A stretch of DNA of 64,000 nt from Pseudoalteromonas luteoviolacea (lineage in GTDB: Bacteria; Pseudomonadota; Gammaproteobacteria; Enterobacterales; Alteromonadaceae): contig NZ_JAGJEH010000007.1 of assembly GCF_018100925.1 (NCBI RefSeq), forward strand, positions 248,001-312,000, in the 5' to 3' direction. Below the pieces are notes generated by a model. The model had not been told where the DNA came from. It saw only the letters and a list, made by a program, of their open reading frames with translations, and ran no database searches. Shown in pieces: positions 18,499-28,189 of the stretch. Made by a program: the position numbers and the translations under genes. The first letter of the stretch is position 1; the number at the start of each line of letters is the position of its first letter.

Positions 18499-18790
18499 GA
18501 CACGATGCTCACTGTAACGTTTTCAATCCAGCGGACTCATATATCTGCATTATAGATTTACGCCGACACTTTGTTTTATTCATCATTTTTATTGCGCCAT
18601 GCATTCATACATAAATTAACACCCTAAAGACAAAGTTTTTTTGATTTAGAATAACAAACAGTAACACGGTATTTTTAAACTTTTAAGAATCACCTTAAGC
18701 AACTGAATTTAAATGTATTATTATTTTCGGTCAGACCTAAACTGACTTTAAGCATCGCACCTACTGATTCTTGACTAAAATAAGAGTTAA

Positions 18791-21199
18791 ATGTTCAGTC
18801 CTGCTGCGCCTATGCAACTTAAAACCCGGCTTCCTTTGGTATTAGCTGTCACAGCTTTAGTGCCAATGCTTGTTATCTTTTTCATTGCAATGCTCCACAG
18901 TGCACGCCAAGCGGGAGAGATGAGTATTCGAGCAGCGCAATCAGAGGTACTCAGTGCGGCAGCATTATTTAACGCCTACTTTTCTCAACGTAAGTCCGAA
19001 ATTTCAACCTTAGCGCGACAACCAGCTCTTCGAACGATGGACTTTAACCAAATAAAACCTATCCTAAACACCGAAAAGCAATCACACCACGGCGTATACG
19101 AAAAGTTTATTGTAGGGCATGCTGATGGCAGCTTTCATAATACCGAAGGGGGAAACCCGCATCACAAAATGTTGCGCACCTTTGATGATTCTGATCCACA
19201 AGCCAAAATAAAAACCATTAAGCAGCGAGACTACTGGCAATACACCATAAATAACAACATTGAACAGCTCCCTAGGGTATATGTCTCTGAACCCATGATT
19301 TCATACACAACGGGCGTTAAGCAGATTGTTGTTGCTGCATCAGTTTTAAGCCATGACAACAAGGTCGTTGGCTTATTAGGGGGCAGTATTCCCTGGCGTG
19401 AAGTCGATCGACTCATTGTTAATGTCAAAGACCATGTACTACAGCAATTTGGCTCGCAAGCCAAATTTATGCTGGTGTCTAATACTGGTATTTATATGTA
19501 CCACTGGAATACCAATAAAACCATTCAACATCAATATAAAGATGGCAACTTCGTGCTCAATGATATTGGTGAAAAAGCTAGTACAATCAACAGGATCACC
19601 AAAGAGCAAGATCCCTTGCTAAAAGCACTTGGCATCAAAATGATCGCTGGACTTGAAGGACATGGGCAACTAATGCTAGATAATCAGACACATGCATTTA
19701 TCTTCTATGCCCCCATTCCCGCAGCCAATTACAGTCTTGCTGTAGTTTTGCCTGAACAAGTCGTTTTTGCTTCAGTGCAAACCCTCAAAGAAAAGTTACT
19801 GCTGACACTCACGCTTGCTACATTATTGAGTATGCTTGTGGCTTGGTGGATAGCATATCGATTGTATAGCCCTATTTCGCGTTTAACATATGCTGCAAAA
19901 TCACTTGCCAAAGGTCACTACAACGTCCACCTCAAAACCAAAGGCAGTGATGAAATTGCTGAACTGAGCCGTACATTTGAAACTATGCGTGACACCATCT
20001 ACGCGCGAGAAAGTGATTTGGAATCCAGAGTAGAGAAACGAACTCAAGCACTCGAAAAAGCAAAGCGCGAAGCCGAATTCGCAGTTACTGCAAAGAGTCG
20101 GTTTTTAGCCAATATGAGCCATGAGATCCGCACACCCATGAATGGTATTTTGGGCACTATCCAGCTATTAGAGCAAGAAGCAAGCTTCAACAAAGAACAA
20201 AAACACCTTCTCAAACTCGCCAGTGTTTCAGGCAGTAACTTATTGACTCTCATAAACGACATACTGGATATCTCAAAACTTGAGCAAGGGCAAATCAATT
20301 TATACGAAGAGCCGTTTGAACTAAAAAGTACCATTGCACATTTACTGCACCTTACTCAGTCAAGGGCTCAGTCAAAGCCTATTGCCTTATCACACTCCAT
20401 AGTGACTGATACTCCAGTTGAAATTGTCAGCGACAAACACAGGTTACAACAAGTGTTACTCAACTTATTGAGCAACGCATATAAATTTACGATTCAAGGC
20501 GAGATATCTATTTTGGTCCAGCTCAATCCAAATGATGCGACACAATTGTTATTCGCAGTTAAAGACACTGGTATTGGTATAAAAAAAGAGCAACAAAATA
20601 AAATTTTTGACCCGTTTTGCCAAGAAGACGACAGTACCACCAAACGTTTTGGCGGAACTGGGCTTGGATTGAGTATTTGCCAACAGCTAGTTAGCCTTGC
20701 TGGCGGGATCATATATTGTGAATCCACACCAAAAGAAGGTGCAACGTTTGCTTTTACATGGCCATTTAAACCTTGTTGCTTAATCGACTATAGCGCAGCA
20801 AAAACTGATCAGTGTATGCAACTCAGTGGGAAGATTTTACTTGCTGAGGATAATGCAATTAACCAGGTTGTGATCAGTGCTATGTTAGAAAAGTTTGGTT
20901 TGCGTGTCGTATTAGCCAAAGATGGCCAGCAAGTACTAGAAAAAGTGGCACAAACCTATTTTGATCTAATCCTCATGGATATACATATGCCTAAGATGGA
21001 TGGTATTGAAGCGACTAAACACTTGAGAATGCACCCCCAGTACAGTCAAATGGTGATCATTGCGATTACTGCCAATGTGTTTTTAGAGGACATCGCGACG
21101 TATTACAGTGCTGGCATGGATGACTTTGTCGCAAAACCCGTTGAAATGGCTAAGCTAGAATCTGTATTAAGCAAGTGGCTAGGTGTAAAAAACCGCTAA
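18791..21199 (+). CDS. Hybrid sensor histidine kinase with periplasmic dCache sensor and receiver
   Basis: 802 residues: membrane helix near 12-34, a large periplasmic dCache-type sensor, second helix near 335-358, HAMP (to about 410), coiled coil, HisKA with H444 (ANMSHEIRTPMNG), HATPase_c (NLLSNAYKF, DTGIGI, GTGLGLSIC) and a C-terminal receiver (AEDNAINQ, phospho-acceptor D730 in LILMDIHMPKMDG). No Hpt domain is attached, so phosphate must go to a separate phosphotransfer protein or regulator, and none is adjacent. dCache sensors bind amino acids, organic acids or similar ligands outside the cell. The 3' end overlaps the convergent cupin gene by 21 bases. Confidence 0.9.
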   Translation: MFSPAAPMQLKTRLPLVLAVTALVPMLVIFFIAMLHSARQAGEMSIRAAQSEVLSAAALFNAYFSQRKSEISTLARQPALRTMDFNQIKPILNTEKQSHHGVYEKFIVGHADGSFHNTEGGNPHHKMLRTFDDSDPQAKIKTIKQRDYWQYTINNNIEQLPRVYVSEPMISYTTGVKQIVVAASVLSHDNKVVGLLGGSIPWREVDRLIVNVKDHVLQQFGSQAKFMLVSNTGIYMYHWNTNKTIQHQYKDGNFVLNDIGEKASTINRITKEQDPLLKALGIKMIAGLEGHGQLMLDNQTHAFIFYAPIPAANYSLAVVLPEQVVFASVQTLKEKLLLTLTLATLLSMLVAWWIAYRLYSPISRLTYAAKSLAKGHYNVHLKTKGSDEIAELSRTFETMRDTIYARESDLESRVEKRTQALEKAKREAEFAVTAKSRFLANMSHEIRTPMNGILGTIQLLEQEASFNKEQKHLLKLASVSGSNLLTLINDILDISKLEQGQINLYEEPFELKSTIAHLLHLTQSRAQSKPIALSHSIVTDTPVEIVSDKHRLQQVLLNLLSNAYKFTIQGEISILVQLNPNDATQLLFAVKDTGIGIKKEQQNKIFDPFCQEDDSTTKRFGGTGLGLSICQQLVSLAGGIIYCESTPKEGATFAFTWPFKPCCLIDYSAAKTDQCMQLSGKILLAEDNAINQVVISAMLEKFGLRVVLAKDGQQVLEKVAQTYFDLILMDIHMPKMDGIEATKHLRMHPQYSQMVIIAITANVFLEDIATYYSAGMDDFVAKPVEMAKLESVLSKWLGVKNR

Positions 21200-21505
21200 C
21201 CAAATAGTATCAGTATCCGGTTTAGTCCAGCTTACCTTATGTTTGCAATGTGCAGGAATATGAATATGCTCACCGGCAACCAAGGTCACAATACGACCGT
21301 CTGAAAACGTGAGTTGCCCCTCACCTTGCAGCACCATTACCCACTCATTTTGCGCTTGATCATACCATCCTGTTTGCGGAGAAGTATGTCCTCTAGAGAT
21401 AATACGTTCAATTTTAACATCACCGCTACTGGCAATGACTTCGAAAAATTCATCTGATAAATCTCTGGGTATATCTCTAAATATACTTTGTTTGTTTTCA
21501 TCCAT
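21179..21505 (-). CDS. Small cupin-fold protein
   Basis: 108 residues from ATG 21505, which has GGGGTGA upstream. Single cupin barrel with GHTSPQTGWYDQAQNEWVM and GEHIHIPAHCKHKVSW; His residues suggest metal binding. Homologous small cupins are often annotated as cupin-domain proteins, with no fixed activity. The longer frame upstream runs through the tRNA-Ala gene and is an artefact. The stop overlaps the end of the hybrid kinase gene tail to tail. Confidence 0.8.
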   Translation of the reverse strand: MDENKQSIFRDIPRDLSDEFFEVIASSGDVKIERIISRGHTSPQTGWYDQAQNEWVMVLQGEGQLTFSDGRIVTLVAGEHIHIPAHCKHKVSWTKPDTDTIWLAVFYT

Positions 21506-21585
21506 GCGTTCACCCCAATCTTGGTGGATACATTCATTTAAGTTGTGCAGTTTGGTACTGTTGCAAGAATATGCTGGATAAGGTT

Positions 21586-21661
<76 letters not shown>

Positions 21662-21828
21662 AAGTAAGACGCTAAGATTCTATTATATCTTATTAATTTG
21701 TAAAGCTGTTTTTTGCGAAGCGTGAAAAGCTTATGATCTTAAATTGCAACAGAGGCTGTAAATTGCAGCTGCTCTGCGTTGATACTGGCAGCTGCAAAAA
21801 CAGTATATTTGGGAACAAACTTGTTAAT

Positions 21829-22356
21829 TTAGTTTGCCAATTGTTTTAGTGCGTTGCTCAAGGCGTCATTGATTTCGCCATTAGTTAATTTACCCGCTTC
21901 CATATCAAAGTTGTCAAAAAAACTAGGGACAGATAAGTGCGCTTTTACATCAGCTGCAAAATACGGTGCAGAGTTCACAGCAGCACCTAACACACTTTGT
22001 GCTCCACCAGGACCAGGAGATGTTGCCAAAAGAACCATCGGGGTATTTTGATACACTTTCATATCAATACGAGAAGTCCAGTCAAAGATATTCTTGTACG
22101 CTGCTGTATAAGAACCATTATGCTCAGCAAATGAGACAATAACTGCATCCGCAGCGCCTATTTTGTCGTAAAATTTTTGGGCCTGCTCTGGGATCCCATT
22201 GTCTTTTTCTCGGTCAATGCTGTAAATCGGCATCTCAAAATCATTCAGATCTAAAATTTCTATCTCTGCGTTCTCAATTTGTGACGTCGCATATTTTACC
22301 AGTGCATTGTTGATTGACTGACGGCTGTTGCTCGCTGCAAATGCTAGTACTTTCAT
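21829..22356 (-). CDS. NADPH-dependent FMN reductase family protein
   Basis: 175 residues from ATG 22356, behind GGAG. A flavodoxin-like fold: the N-terminal phosphate loop AASNSRQSINNALV binds FMN, EHNGSYTAAYKNIFDW matches the second FMN-contact block, and SPGPGGAQSVLG the third. Members reduce FMN, quinones, azo dyes or chromate with NAD(P)H. It is divergent from a LysR gene 120 bases away, a common regulator-target layout for redox-responsive reductases. Confidence 0.88.
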   Translation of the reverse strand: MKVLAFAASNSRQSINNALVKYATSQIENAEIEILDLNDFEMPIYSIDREKDNGIPEQAQKFYDKIGAADAVIVSFAEHNGSYTAAYKNIFDWTSRIDMKVYQNTPMVLLATSPGPGGAQSVLGAAVNSAPYFAADVKAHLSVPSFFDNFDMEAGKLTNGEINDALSNALKQLAN

Positions 22357-22476
22357 AATGTTCTCCAAATTAACTTTTTGTGGGTTGTCAAATATGTTTA
22401 CTCGACTTGATGACAAACAGTGTAGATTAAGTTTTAATAAACATTAATAGGGCAAATGTAAACTTACTATTTCCAT

Positions 22477-23373
22477 ATGAATCATAATGTATTTGACGGG
22501 ATTCCAGTCTTTGTTAAAGTCGTACAATGCAATAGCTTTGCATTGGCCGCAGAACAACTTAGCCACTCACCATCTCATGTCAGTAAAGTTATCAATCGCT
22601 TAGAAGCTCGATTGGGCGTCAGATTACTCAATCGAACAACCCGAACTTTGGCACTTACCCCTGACGGAGAAGTGTATTATCAGCATTGTGTGCAATTGCT
22701 CAGTGATGCTGAACAAACGCTACAACTGCTTACGCATCAGGAAAATAAACCCAAGGGGGTGCTTAAGATTAGCTGCCCTGTCGCATTTAGTTTGGATTAC
22801 CTCAGACCGGCAGTCACAGAGTATTTGCGCAAATATCCGAATGTCACTATTGAATGGGAGCTCAATGACCGGGCGGTAGACGTAGTTGGAGACGGCTTTG
22901 ATTTGGCAATTCGTGCAACCACCCAACTTGAAGAGTCTAGTTTGATCTGTAAACGTATTTACCGCTGCAGAACCTTAGTTGTTGCTAGCCCCAAATATAT
23001 AGAGCGATATGGTAAGCCCCACCACCCTAGAGAGCTAAGCAAACATCACTGCATCTGCTACAGTAACCTAAAGCACCCAGATCGCTGGGAGTTTACAGAT
23101 CAGGCTGGGAAGTCATTTACCGTTGATGTTAGAAAGCGAGCCAATATTAATAACGGGCATATGCAGGCAGCGATGGCAATTGACGGAATAGGCATTTCTA
23201 GATTGCCCGAATTTTATCTAGCTGATGCCATTGAACAAGGCCAGCTTGAAATTTTACTCGAAGCCTACCTGCAAAGGCCTGTGGAAGTCTACGTGGTCTA
23301 TCCCAGCCGCAAGCACCTTTCTCCAAAGGTTAGATACTTTATAGATATACTGTCATCCCAACTAGCGTCATAA
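22477..23373 (+). CDS. LysR-family transcriptional regulator
   Basis: 298 residues. N-terminal winged helix (FALAAEQLSHSPSHVSKVINRLEARLGVRLLNRTTR) and C-terminal periplasmic-binding-like effector domain (ISCPVAFSLDYLRP; GFDLAIR). The subgroup with LNRTTR and GDGFDLAIR is close to the CrgA/DmlR-like branch. It probably controls the divergent FMN reductase. Only 11 bases separate its stop from that of the next, convergent gene. Confidence 0.9.
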   Translation: MNHNVFDGIPVFVKVVQCNSFALAAEQLSHSPSHVSKVINRLEARLGVRLLNRTTRTLALTPDGEVYYQHCVQLLSDAEQTLQLLTHQENKPKGVLKISCPVAFSLDYLRPAVTEYLRKYPNVTIEWELNDRAVDVVGDGFDLAIRATTQLEESSLICKRIYRCRTLVVASPKYIERYGKPHHPRELSKHHCICYSNLKHPDRWEFTDQAGKSFTVDVRKRANINNGHMQAAMAIDGIGISRLPEFYLADAIEQGQLEILLEAYLQRPVEVYVVYPSRKHLSPKVRYFIDILSSQLAS

Positions 23374-23384
23374 CGTCTAGCACG

Positions 23385-24119
23385 CTATTGGTTCAATGCA
23401 CCATATTGACGATAGATGGCTTCAATCTCGCCATTGCGCTGCATTACTTGCAGTGCTCGATTAAGTTCCGCCTGCAATTGCTGTAAATGGGGTTGTAACC
23501 GCATATGCACTGGTAACTTGCTGATCTCAAAAACAACCTTGAATGACGCATAGTTGGGGTTGTGTTTTTGATAATATGCAGCCGTTACATCACCGATCAT
23601 GAGATAATCAATTCGTTTGTGAGCCAGCTGAGACAGCAGCTCTTTTTCAGAAACATTGTCATAGAGTAAAATTTTGTTTTCACCAAAGTGAGATTCAAAC
23701 TGTCCGTAACGATAACCCCTTACACGACCAAAAACCTTACCATAAAAAGATTTTGGATCGACGGTTGGCCGTTCACCTTCACGACCCAATACCACTTCTT
23801 TAGAGTATGCATAAGACCGTGAATAGATCCCTGGATTTTTTCTTTGTGCACGCCAAATAGGATTGACACCGGGCTCAATGTCTATTTTACCCATATCAAA
23901 TAGCTTTTGACCCCGTGCCACAGACCAAGGTACCAACTTAAAAGTGTGTCCAGTGAGCTCACCAAGTCGAGCAAACAAGTCACTAAAAATCCCTGTAGGT
24001 TGGTGATTGTGAATATAGTTGTATGGCGGATTCGCGCCGTGATACACCAAAACACTGTATTCCTTTGCAACCGCGACACCTGAATAAAACAACGCCGCCA
24101 AACCGAATAAATAGTACAT
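23385..24119 (-). CDS. Solitary periplasmic solute-binding protein (SBP_bac_3 type)
   Basis: 244 residues with a signal peptide cut near AVA-KE (residue 18). The fold follows the amino-acid-binding family: NPPYNYIHNHQPTGIFSDLF at the start, KIDIEPGVNPIWRAQR in lobe 1 and a C-terminal EIEAIYRQYG helix. No permease or ATPase genes are adjacent. Such orphan proteins in Alteromonadales may act as periplasmic sensors or scavengers rather than transport components. The ligand is unknown. Confidence 0.8.
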   Translation of the reverse strand: MYYLFGLAALFYSGVAVAKEYSVLVYHGANPPYNYIHNHQPTGIFSDLFARLGELTGHTFKLVPWSVARGQKLFDMGKIDIEPGVNPIWRAQRKNPGIYSRSYAYSKEVVLGREGERPTVDPKSFYGKVFGRVRGYRYGQFESHFGENKILLYDNVSEKELLSQLAHKRIDYLMIGDVTAAYYQKHNPNYASFKVVFEISKLPVHMRLQPHLQQLQAELNRALQVMQRNGEIEAIYRQYGALNQ

Positions 24120-24515
24120 AACTTATACAAATTAACTCATCCTTTATCAACTTAGCATAAATTTTACACACATTATGGTTTTGCACCGCTTTTTGCTTAA
24201 GAAAAAGGCCATTTCTTCCCTAATTTATAACACTGCTAATAACAACACTAAAGCAAAAGAAACAATAATTCATACAACAAAATAAATTGACTATTTAATG
24301 CCCATAAATTTCATTTTATAAATTTTTTCTTCATTTTTTTGACTTTAATCATAAATATTAACTTCATTTATTCGTTTAATAATGGTGTGCGAACACAAGG
24401 TGATTTGTCTTGTAGTTTGATGTTGTGAAGGAAATGGCACGACATAAACAACCCCGTACACTTAACTTTTTATCAGCCAATAAGGCTATTTATTCTCAAG
24501 AAAAGGAAACTAACT
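24120..24515. other. AT-rich intergenic region
   Basis: About 400 bases between divergent genes, holding promoters for both. The part at 24230-24370 is nearly all A and T. Short open frames here lack support. Confidence 0.5.
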
Positions 24516-24899
24516 ATGAAAACTGGCGTATTATTCTCACTTATTGCCGCTGCGGCCGCTGCCAATGTTTCAGCTCAAGAGCTGTCTGCACAAGCGGGTT
24601 ATGCAAGTGTTCAAGAAGTGCTTGAATATGGTCGTAAGTATCAAGCTATCAGAACACAGCTTAAAGATGCAGGCTATCGCTTCCACAATTGTCATACTCA
24701 AGTCATTAATTATTTTGTGACGCCAATGCAGCCTGAATACCTATATGCACAAACTGAATGTACTTACTCGACGCCAAGTGGCGGTAATTATTCGCTTCAA
24801 ACAGACTATGCAAAAGTCACCATCGACGTGAACTTCAATCAAGAGCACGGACTGTACCGCGAAGGCGATGTAACTGTGAACTACATGACTGTTTACTAG
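24516..24899 (+). CDS. Small secreted protein of unknown function
   Basis: 127 residues with AAAAGGAAA eight bases before ATG. Clear signal peptide (MKTGVLFSLIAAAAAANVSA, cut near residue 20). The mature part has two cysteines (NCHTQ, TECTYS) that could form one disulfide, and ends in alternating strands (KVTIDVNFNQ, GDVTVNYMTVY). I do not recognise the family. It is a monocistronic gene. Confidence 0.72.
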   Translation: MKTGVLFSLIAAAAAANVSAQELSAQAGYASVQEVLEYGRKYQAIRTQLKDAGYRFHNCHTQVINYFVTPMQPEYLYAQTECTYSTPSGGNYSLQTDYAKVTIDVNFNQEHGLYREGDVTVNYMTVY

Positions 24900-25300
24900 C
24901 CATTCAATTACATAGCAATTATTCATACCGGTTAGCAATAATTTGCCATGTAATAGCAACCTAATGGGCGCACCTTTATGGTGCTCCTATGGCTGTGAAG
25001 CCTTAAAATACAAGCTCTTATAACCACATAACACCGTTAAAACCAAGCCCGCAAACACCACCAAGTACGTCTTATTCAAATTTGTGCACAATCTTAACGA
25101 TAGCGATATGCACCGTAATCAATTACATATAAAATACTTACCCATCTGATAGCCGTATACTTTTAGTTGCTACAGGCCAGTAAACACGGTTACTTCCTGA
25201 AAAAAGAACAAAAAATCGACGCTATTTATTAATAAGGCAATAGTTTAGAACTATTATCTCAACCAAGCTTTTGCGAGATAAGTATATACATGGAGTTAAA
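24900..25300. other. Intergenic region upstream of the NarL-type regulator
   Basis: About 400 bases. A short hairpin GCACC/GGTGC at about 24970-24985 follows the small secreted gene but has no T run. Nothing else is recognisable. Confidence 0.4.
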
Positions 25301-25942
25301 ATGGGTAACGGAAAAGAAAATAGTTTAACCATATTAATCGCGGATGATCACCATTTAGTGCGTCAGGGCTTGCGTTCACTGATCGAGAGATCACAAACTC
25401 AATATAATATTAGTGACGTCGCCACTGGCGAGCAAGCATGGCAATTTATTTCTCAATATCAACCTGATCTAGCGATACTAGATATTTCAATGGGCGATTT
25501 GAGTGGCCTCAAAGTGTGTGAGCACGTTAAGCGGCGCAAATTAAGAACCCGCATCATTTTTCTCAGCATGCATGATGATGTTAAGGTCATTCATCGCGCA
25601 TTTGAGGTTGGTGCTGACGCCTACCTCTCCAAAAGTGAAGCTTTTGATACACTCAATCAAGCCTTGCAAACTGTCGCAGCCGGTCATTCGTTTATTAGCC
25701 CTAACATAGAGAGTGAATTAGCGCGATATAGGGCAGCCACTACACAGTCTCTCCTTACAGCAAGAGAGAAACAAATCGTCAGCTATATCACACAGGGCAA
25801 TTCCAACCGACAAATTGCCGATGCACTATGTATTTCAATAAAAACTGTTGATAATCACCGAACAAAGGCGATGAGAAAGCTTGGAGTCAATAAAGCTGCC
25901 GAATTAGTCAAATACGGCTTGGAAGAAGGGCTTGTTGTGTAA
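25301..25942 (+). CDS. NarL/FixJ-family response regulator
   Basis: 213 residues from ATG 25301, behind GGAG. Receiver with IADDHH, phospho-acceptor D61 (DLAILDISMGDLSG), FLSMHD and LSKSE. The C-terminal LuxR-type helix-turn-helix is LTAREKQIVSYITQGNSNRQIADAL then SIKTVDNHRTKAMRKLG. No sensor kinase gene is next to it, so it is an orphan here. The cohesin-like membrane protein gene follows after 223 bases on the same strand. Confidence 0.88.
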   Translation: MGNGKENSLTILIADDHHLVRQGLRSLIERSQTQYNISDVATGEQAWQFISQYQPDLAILDISMGDLSGLKVCEHVKRRKLRTRIIFLSMHDDVKVIHRAFEVGADAYLSKSEAFDTLNQALQTVAAGHSFISPNIESELARYRAATTQSLLTAREKQIVSYITQGNSNRQIADALCISIKTVDNHRTKAMRKLGVNKAAELVKYGLEEGLVV

Positions 25943-26165
25943 ATTGAACTCAATTTACTAGTCAATTGGGGTAAACACACTATTTATATTATTTTGACAC
26001 AATAGTATTTTACTCTGCCATCAGAAACCAAAATATGACAAGCGCCGCAATACTGAAATTTTCAAGTTATTGGCTACAGGTCGTATTTAATAAAAGTGAT
26101 TTACGCACTAAGCTATAGATTAGTGTAACTACATACTTTAATTGAAGATAAGATGAGAGTGCCAG

Positions 26166-26801
26166 ATGGAAAAGGTAATCGCTATATATTTGCTTCTTTT
26201 TGTGACCGCTATCAGTGCACGTGACAATTCGATATACATAAGCCTACCAGTAGACCAAATCAAAACGGGAAGCGAGTTTTATGTTGACATTATGGCAGAC
26301 GACTTACCAGCCATATATGGCGTACATTTAACACTAAAATATGATCCCAAAAAATTAATCATGTTACCACCACACGACAAAGCAACATCTCCTCAATTGG
26401 AACATGGCAATTTATTTAATCATAAAGCGCTAACAGAGAAAGTTAATCTAGCAAATATTCATTCGGGAACTATCAGTTACACCGTAAACCAATCAACACC
26501 AGCAAAAAGTATTTTTAGCACCAACCGAATTGCACGTGTGTTCTTTAAAAGTAATGTCGATGCAGCCAAAACAAACATCGTTATAGATACAGCCTACTTT
26601 GTTACCAAAGACGGCCATAAGCTCCACTTCCCGACCCAGCCTGCGGTGGAATTGCAATTTGCTAACTCTTATGCGCCACCGAAAAGCCCAGCAGCCGACT
26701 TTTCGCTTCCTAGGTATTTATTCCTCGTCGTTTTAGCCATCTTATTTGGCGTAATTACGCTACTTAACCATAAAAATGTATTAAGGTACCACGCTGATTA
26801 G
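26166..26801 (+). CDS. Secreted cohesin-like protein with C-terminal membrane anchor
   Basis: 211 residues. Signal peptide of about 18 residues, then a cohesin-type beta-sandwich near 24-160: NSIYISLPVDQIKTGSEFYVDI, the strand pattern IYGVHLTLKYDPKKL, and IARVFFKSN. A C-terminal membrane helix near 183-200 is followed by basic residues. Cohesin folds bind dockerins in cellulosomes but also occur in non-cellulolytic bacteria with unknown partners. Orientation implies the domain is periplasmic and tethered to the inner membrane. Assignment rests on strand pattern, so it is tentative. Confidence 0.6.
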   Translation: MEKVIAIYLLLFVTAISARDNSIYISLPVDQIKTGSEFYVDIMADDLPAIYGVHLTLKYDPKKLIMLPPHDKATSPQLEHGNLFNHKALTEKVNLANIHSGTISYTVNQSTPAKSIFSTNRIARVFFKSNVDAAKTNIVIDTAYFVTKDGHKLHFPTQPAVELQFANSYAPPKSPAADFSLPRYLFLVVLAILFGVITLLNHKNVLRYHAD

Positions 26802-26887
26802 ACCCAGAGCGTGTTTGCCACGACACTCACTCAGCGCGAGCCAGTTACCATTTTGGTCAAATTAGTACGCCATACTAGGCTTTTTGG

Positions 26888-26920
26888 AAAAATATTAAGG
26901 CACAGTTACGTGCCTTAATA
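26888..26920 (-). terminator. Terminator of the beta-propeller gene
   Basis: Perfect 11-bp stem TATTAAGGCAC / GTGCCTTAATA with a 6-base loop. On the minus strand it runs into TTTTT. It lies 25 bases after the propeller stop and could also act on the converging cohesin-like gene. Confidence 0.85.
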
Positions 26921-26944
26921 CTGGATTAAAACCTCATCGCCTAG

Positions 26945-28102
26945 TTACTGTTGGTAAACATGAATAAAGCCATCCAGATCTGGTACCAACACCTTACCAG
27001 CACCGACCGCTGGTGAGGCATACACACCACCATGTACAAATCCCGGAATCAATGTGGGTTGATAATGCCAAGCTCTTGTTCCCGACTCTCTTTCTAGCGC
27101 CATAAACCCGCGTTGAGTAACATACCAACCCGGTTCATCATGGCCTGTCGAGCCTATATAAACATGTTTTTGGTCAACAACAGGTTGCCCCCAACTCCAG
27201 CCAGGCGTCGCCACTTGCCAAACAATCTCTCCTGTTTCAACTGCCATCTTAAACAGTAACTTGGCATCAGAGCTGCCAATATAGAAATAGTCACCTCCGG
27301 TGTCTGCAACAGCACTCGACTCAACCCAAGAGCCACCTGGCAATGCCTTTTTCCACACCACTTGACCACTGTGAGGGTCTAGGCCATACAAGTATGTATC
27401 ACGAGAGCCGATTATGAGTATATCGTCGAGTATCACTGGACTCGAAGGTATCGCGCCTTGGGTTTTAAATTGCCAGGCAAGTTCGCCTGACTGCTTGTCG
27501 AGTGCATAAACATAGCCATCCCAACTCGCAACAAATACTTTGCCCTGATAAATACTGGCGGTCGCTCTGATCATTCCGCCAGTATTAAAACGCCACTGAA
27601 TCTTACCTGTACGTTTTGAAATGGCATAAAAATTTGAATCGGCACTGCCAACATAGACAAAGTTACTATCGGCCACTGGGCTAGATTTGGTGTAGTCAAA
27701 CTCCCACGGAGCGTGATTCGCCGGCAATATACGATTGTGATCGCTGTCATTTAGGCTGGCCTTCCACAGTAGTTTTCCATTCCAACGATTCAAAGCATAT
27801 AGATATCCATCATCACTAGAAAAAAACACTCTATGGTGATCAACAAGCGGCTTCGAGCGAACTTTATCGCCAGTTGTAAATACCCAACGCGTTTTCACTC
27901 TATCAATATCAAACGCATACACCTTGCCATTATCACTACCAAAATAAGCCTGATGATTTTTAAGTGTTATGCTCCCCCAGTTTTCACTGCCAGTCTGATA
28001 GCTATATAGGTAATCCCCGCTTTTCGCCAAAGCGGTTACAGTCGACAAGATAGATAGCAGCCCCAAAATGAAGGCTGCAATTATTTTTTTATAGATTGTC
28101 AT
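26945..28102 (-). CDS. Secreted PQQ-type beta-propeller repeat protein
   Basis: 385 residues with a signal peptide (cut near ALA-KS, residue 27). At least six propeller blades with the PQQ/WD-like signature: VYAFD, LYALNRWNGKLLW, FYAISKRTGKIQWRF, VYALDKQSGELAWQF, LYGLDPHSGQVVW and MALERESGTRAW. No catalytic residues of quinoprotein dehydrogenases are visible and the protein is shorter, so it is more likely a BamB-like scaffold or binding propeller. The upstream CadC-like gene lies only 87 bases away on the same strand, suggesting a link. Confidence 0.82.
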   Translation of the reverse strand: MTIYKKIIAAFILGLLSILSTVTALAKSGDYLYSYQTGSENWGSITLKNHQAYFGSDNGKVYAFDIDRVKTRWVFTTGDKVRSKPLVDHHRVFFSSDDGYLYALNRWNGKLLWKASLNDSDHNRILPANHAPWEFDYTKSSPVADSNFVYVGSADSNFYAISKRTGKIQWRFNTGGMIRATASIYQGKVFVASWDGYVYALDKQSGELAWQFKTQGAIPSSPVILDDILIIGSRDTYLYGLDPHSGQVVWKKALPGGSWVESSAVADTGGDYFYIGSSDAKLLFKMAVETGEIVWQVATPGWSWGQPVVDQKHVYIGSTGHDEPGWYVTQRGFMALERESGTRAWHYQPTLIPGFVHGGVYASPAVGAGKVLVPDLDGFIHVYQQ

Positions 28103-28189
28103 TGTGCACTCCTAGTTAAATTCGAGTGCGACATTAATCTGACGTAGAAAAGAAGTCCTGAATACGGCCTAAAACTTTCTTAATAATTA

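Noticed and set aside
24425..24625. 66-codon frame overlapping the start of the small secreted protein
   Set aside because: The overlapping frame at 24516 has a clear ribosome site and signal peptide; this one has neither.
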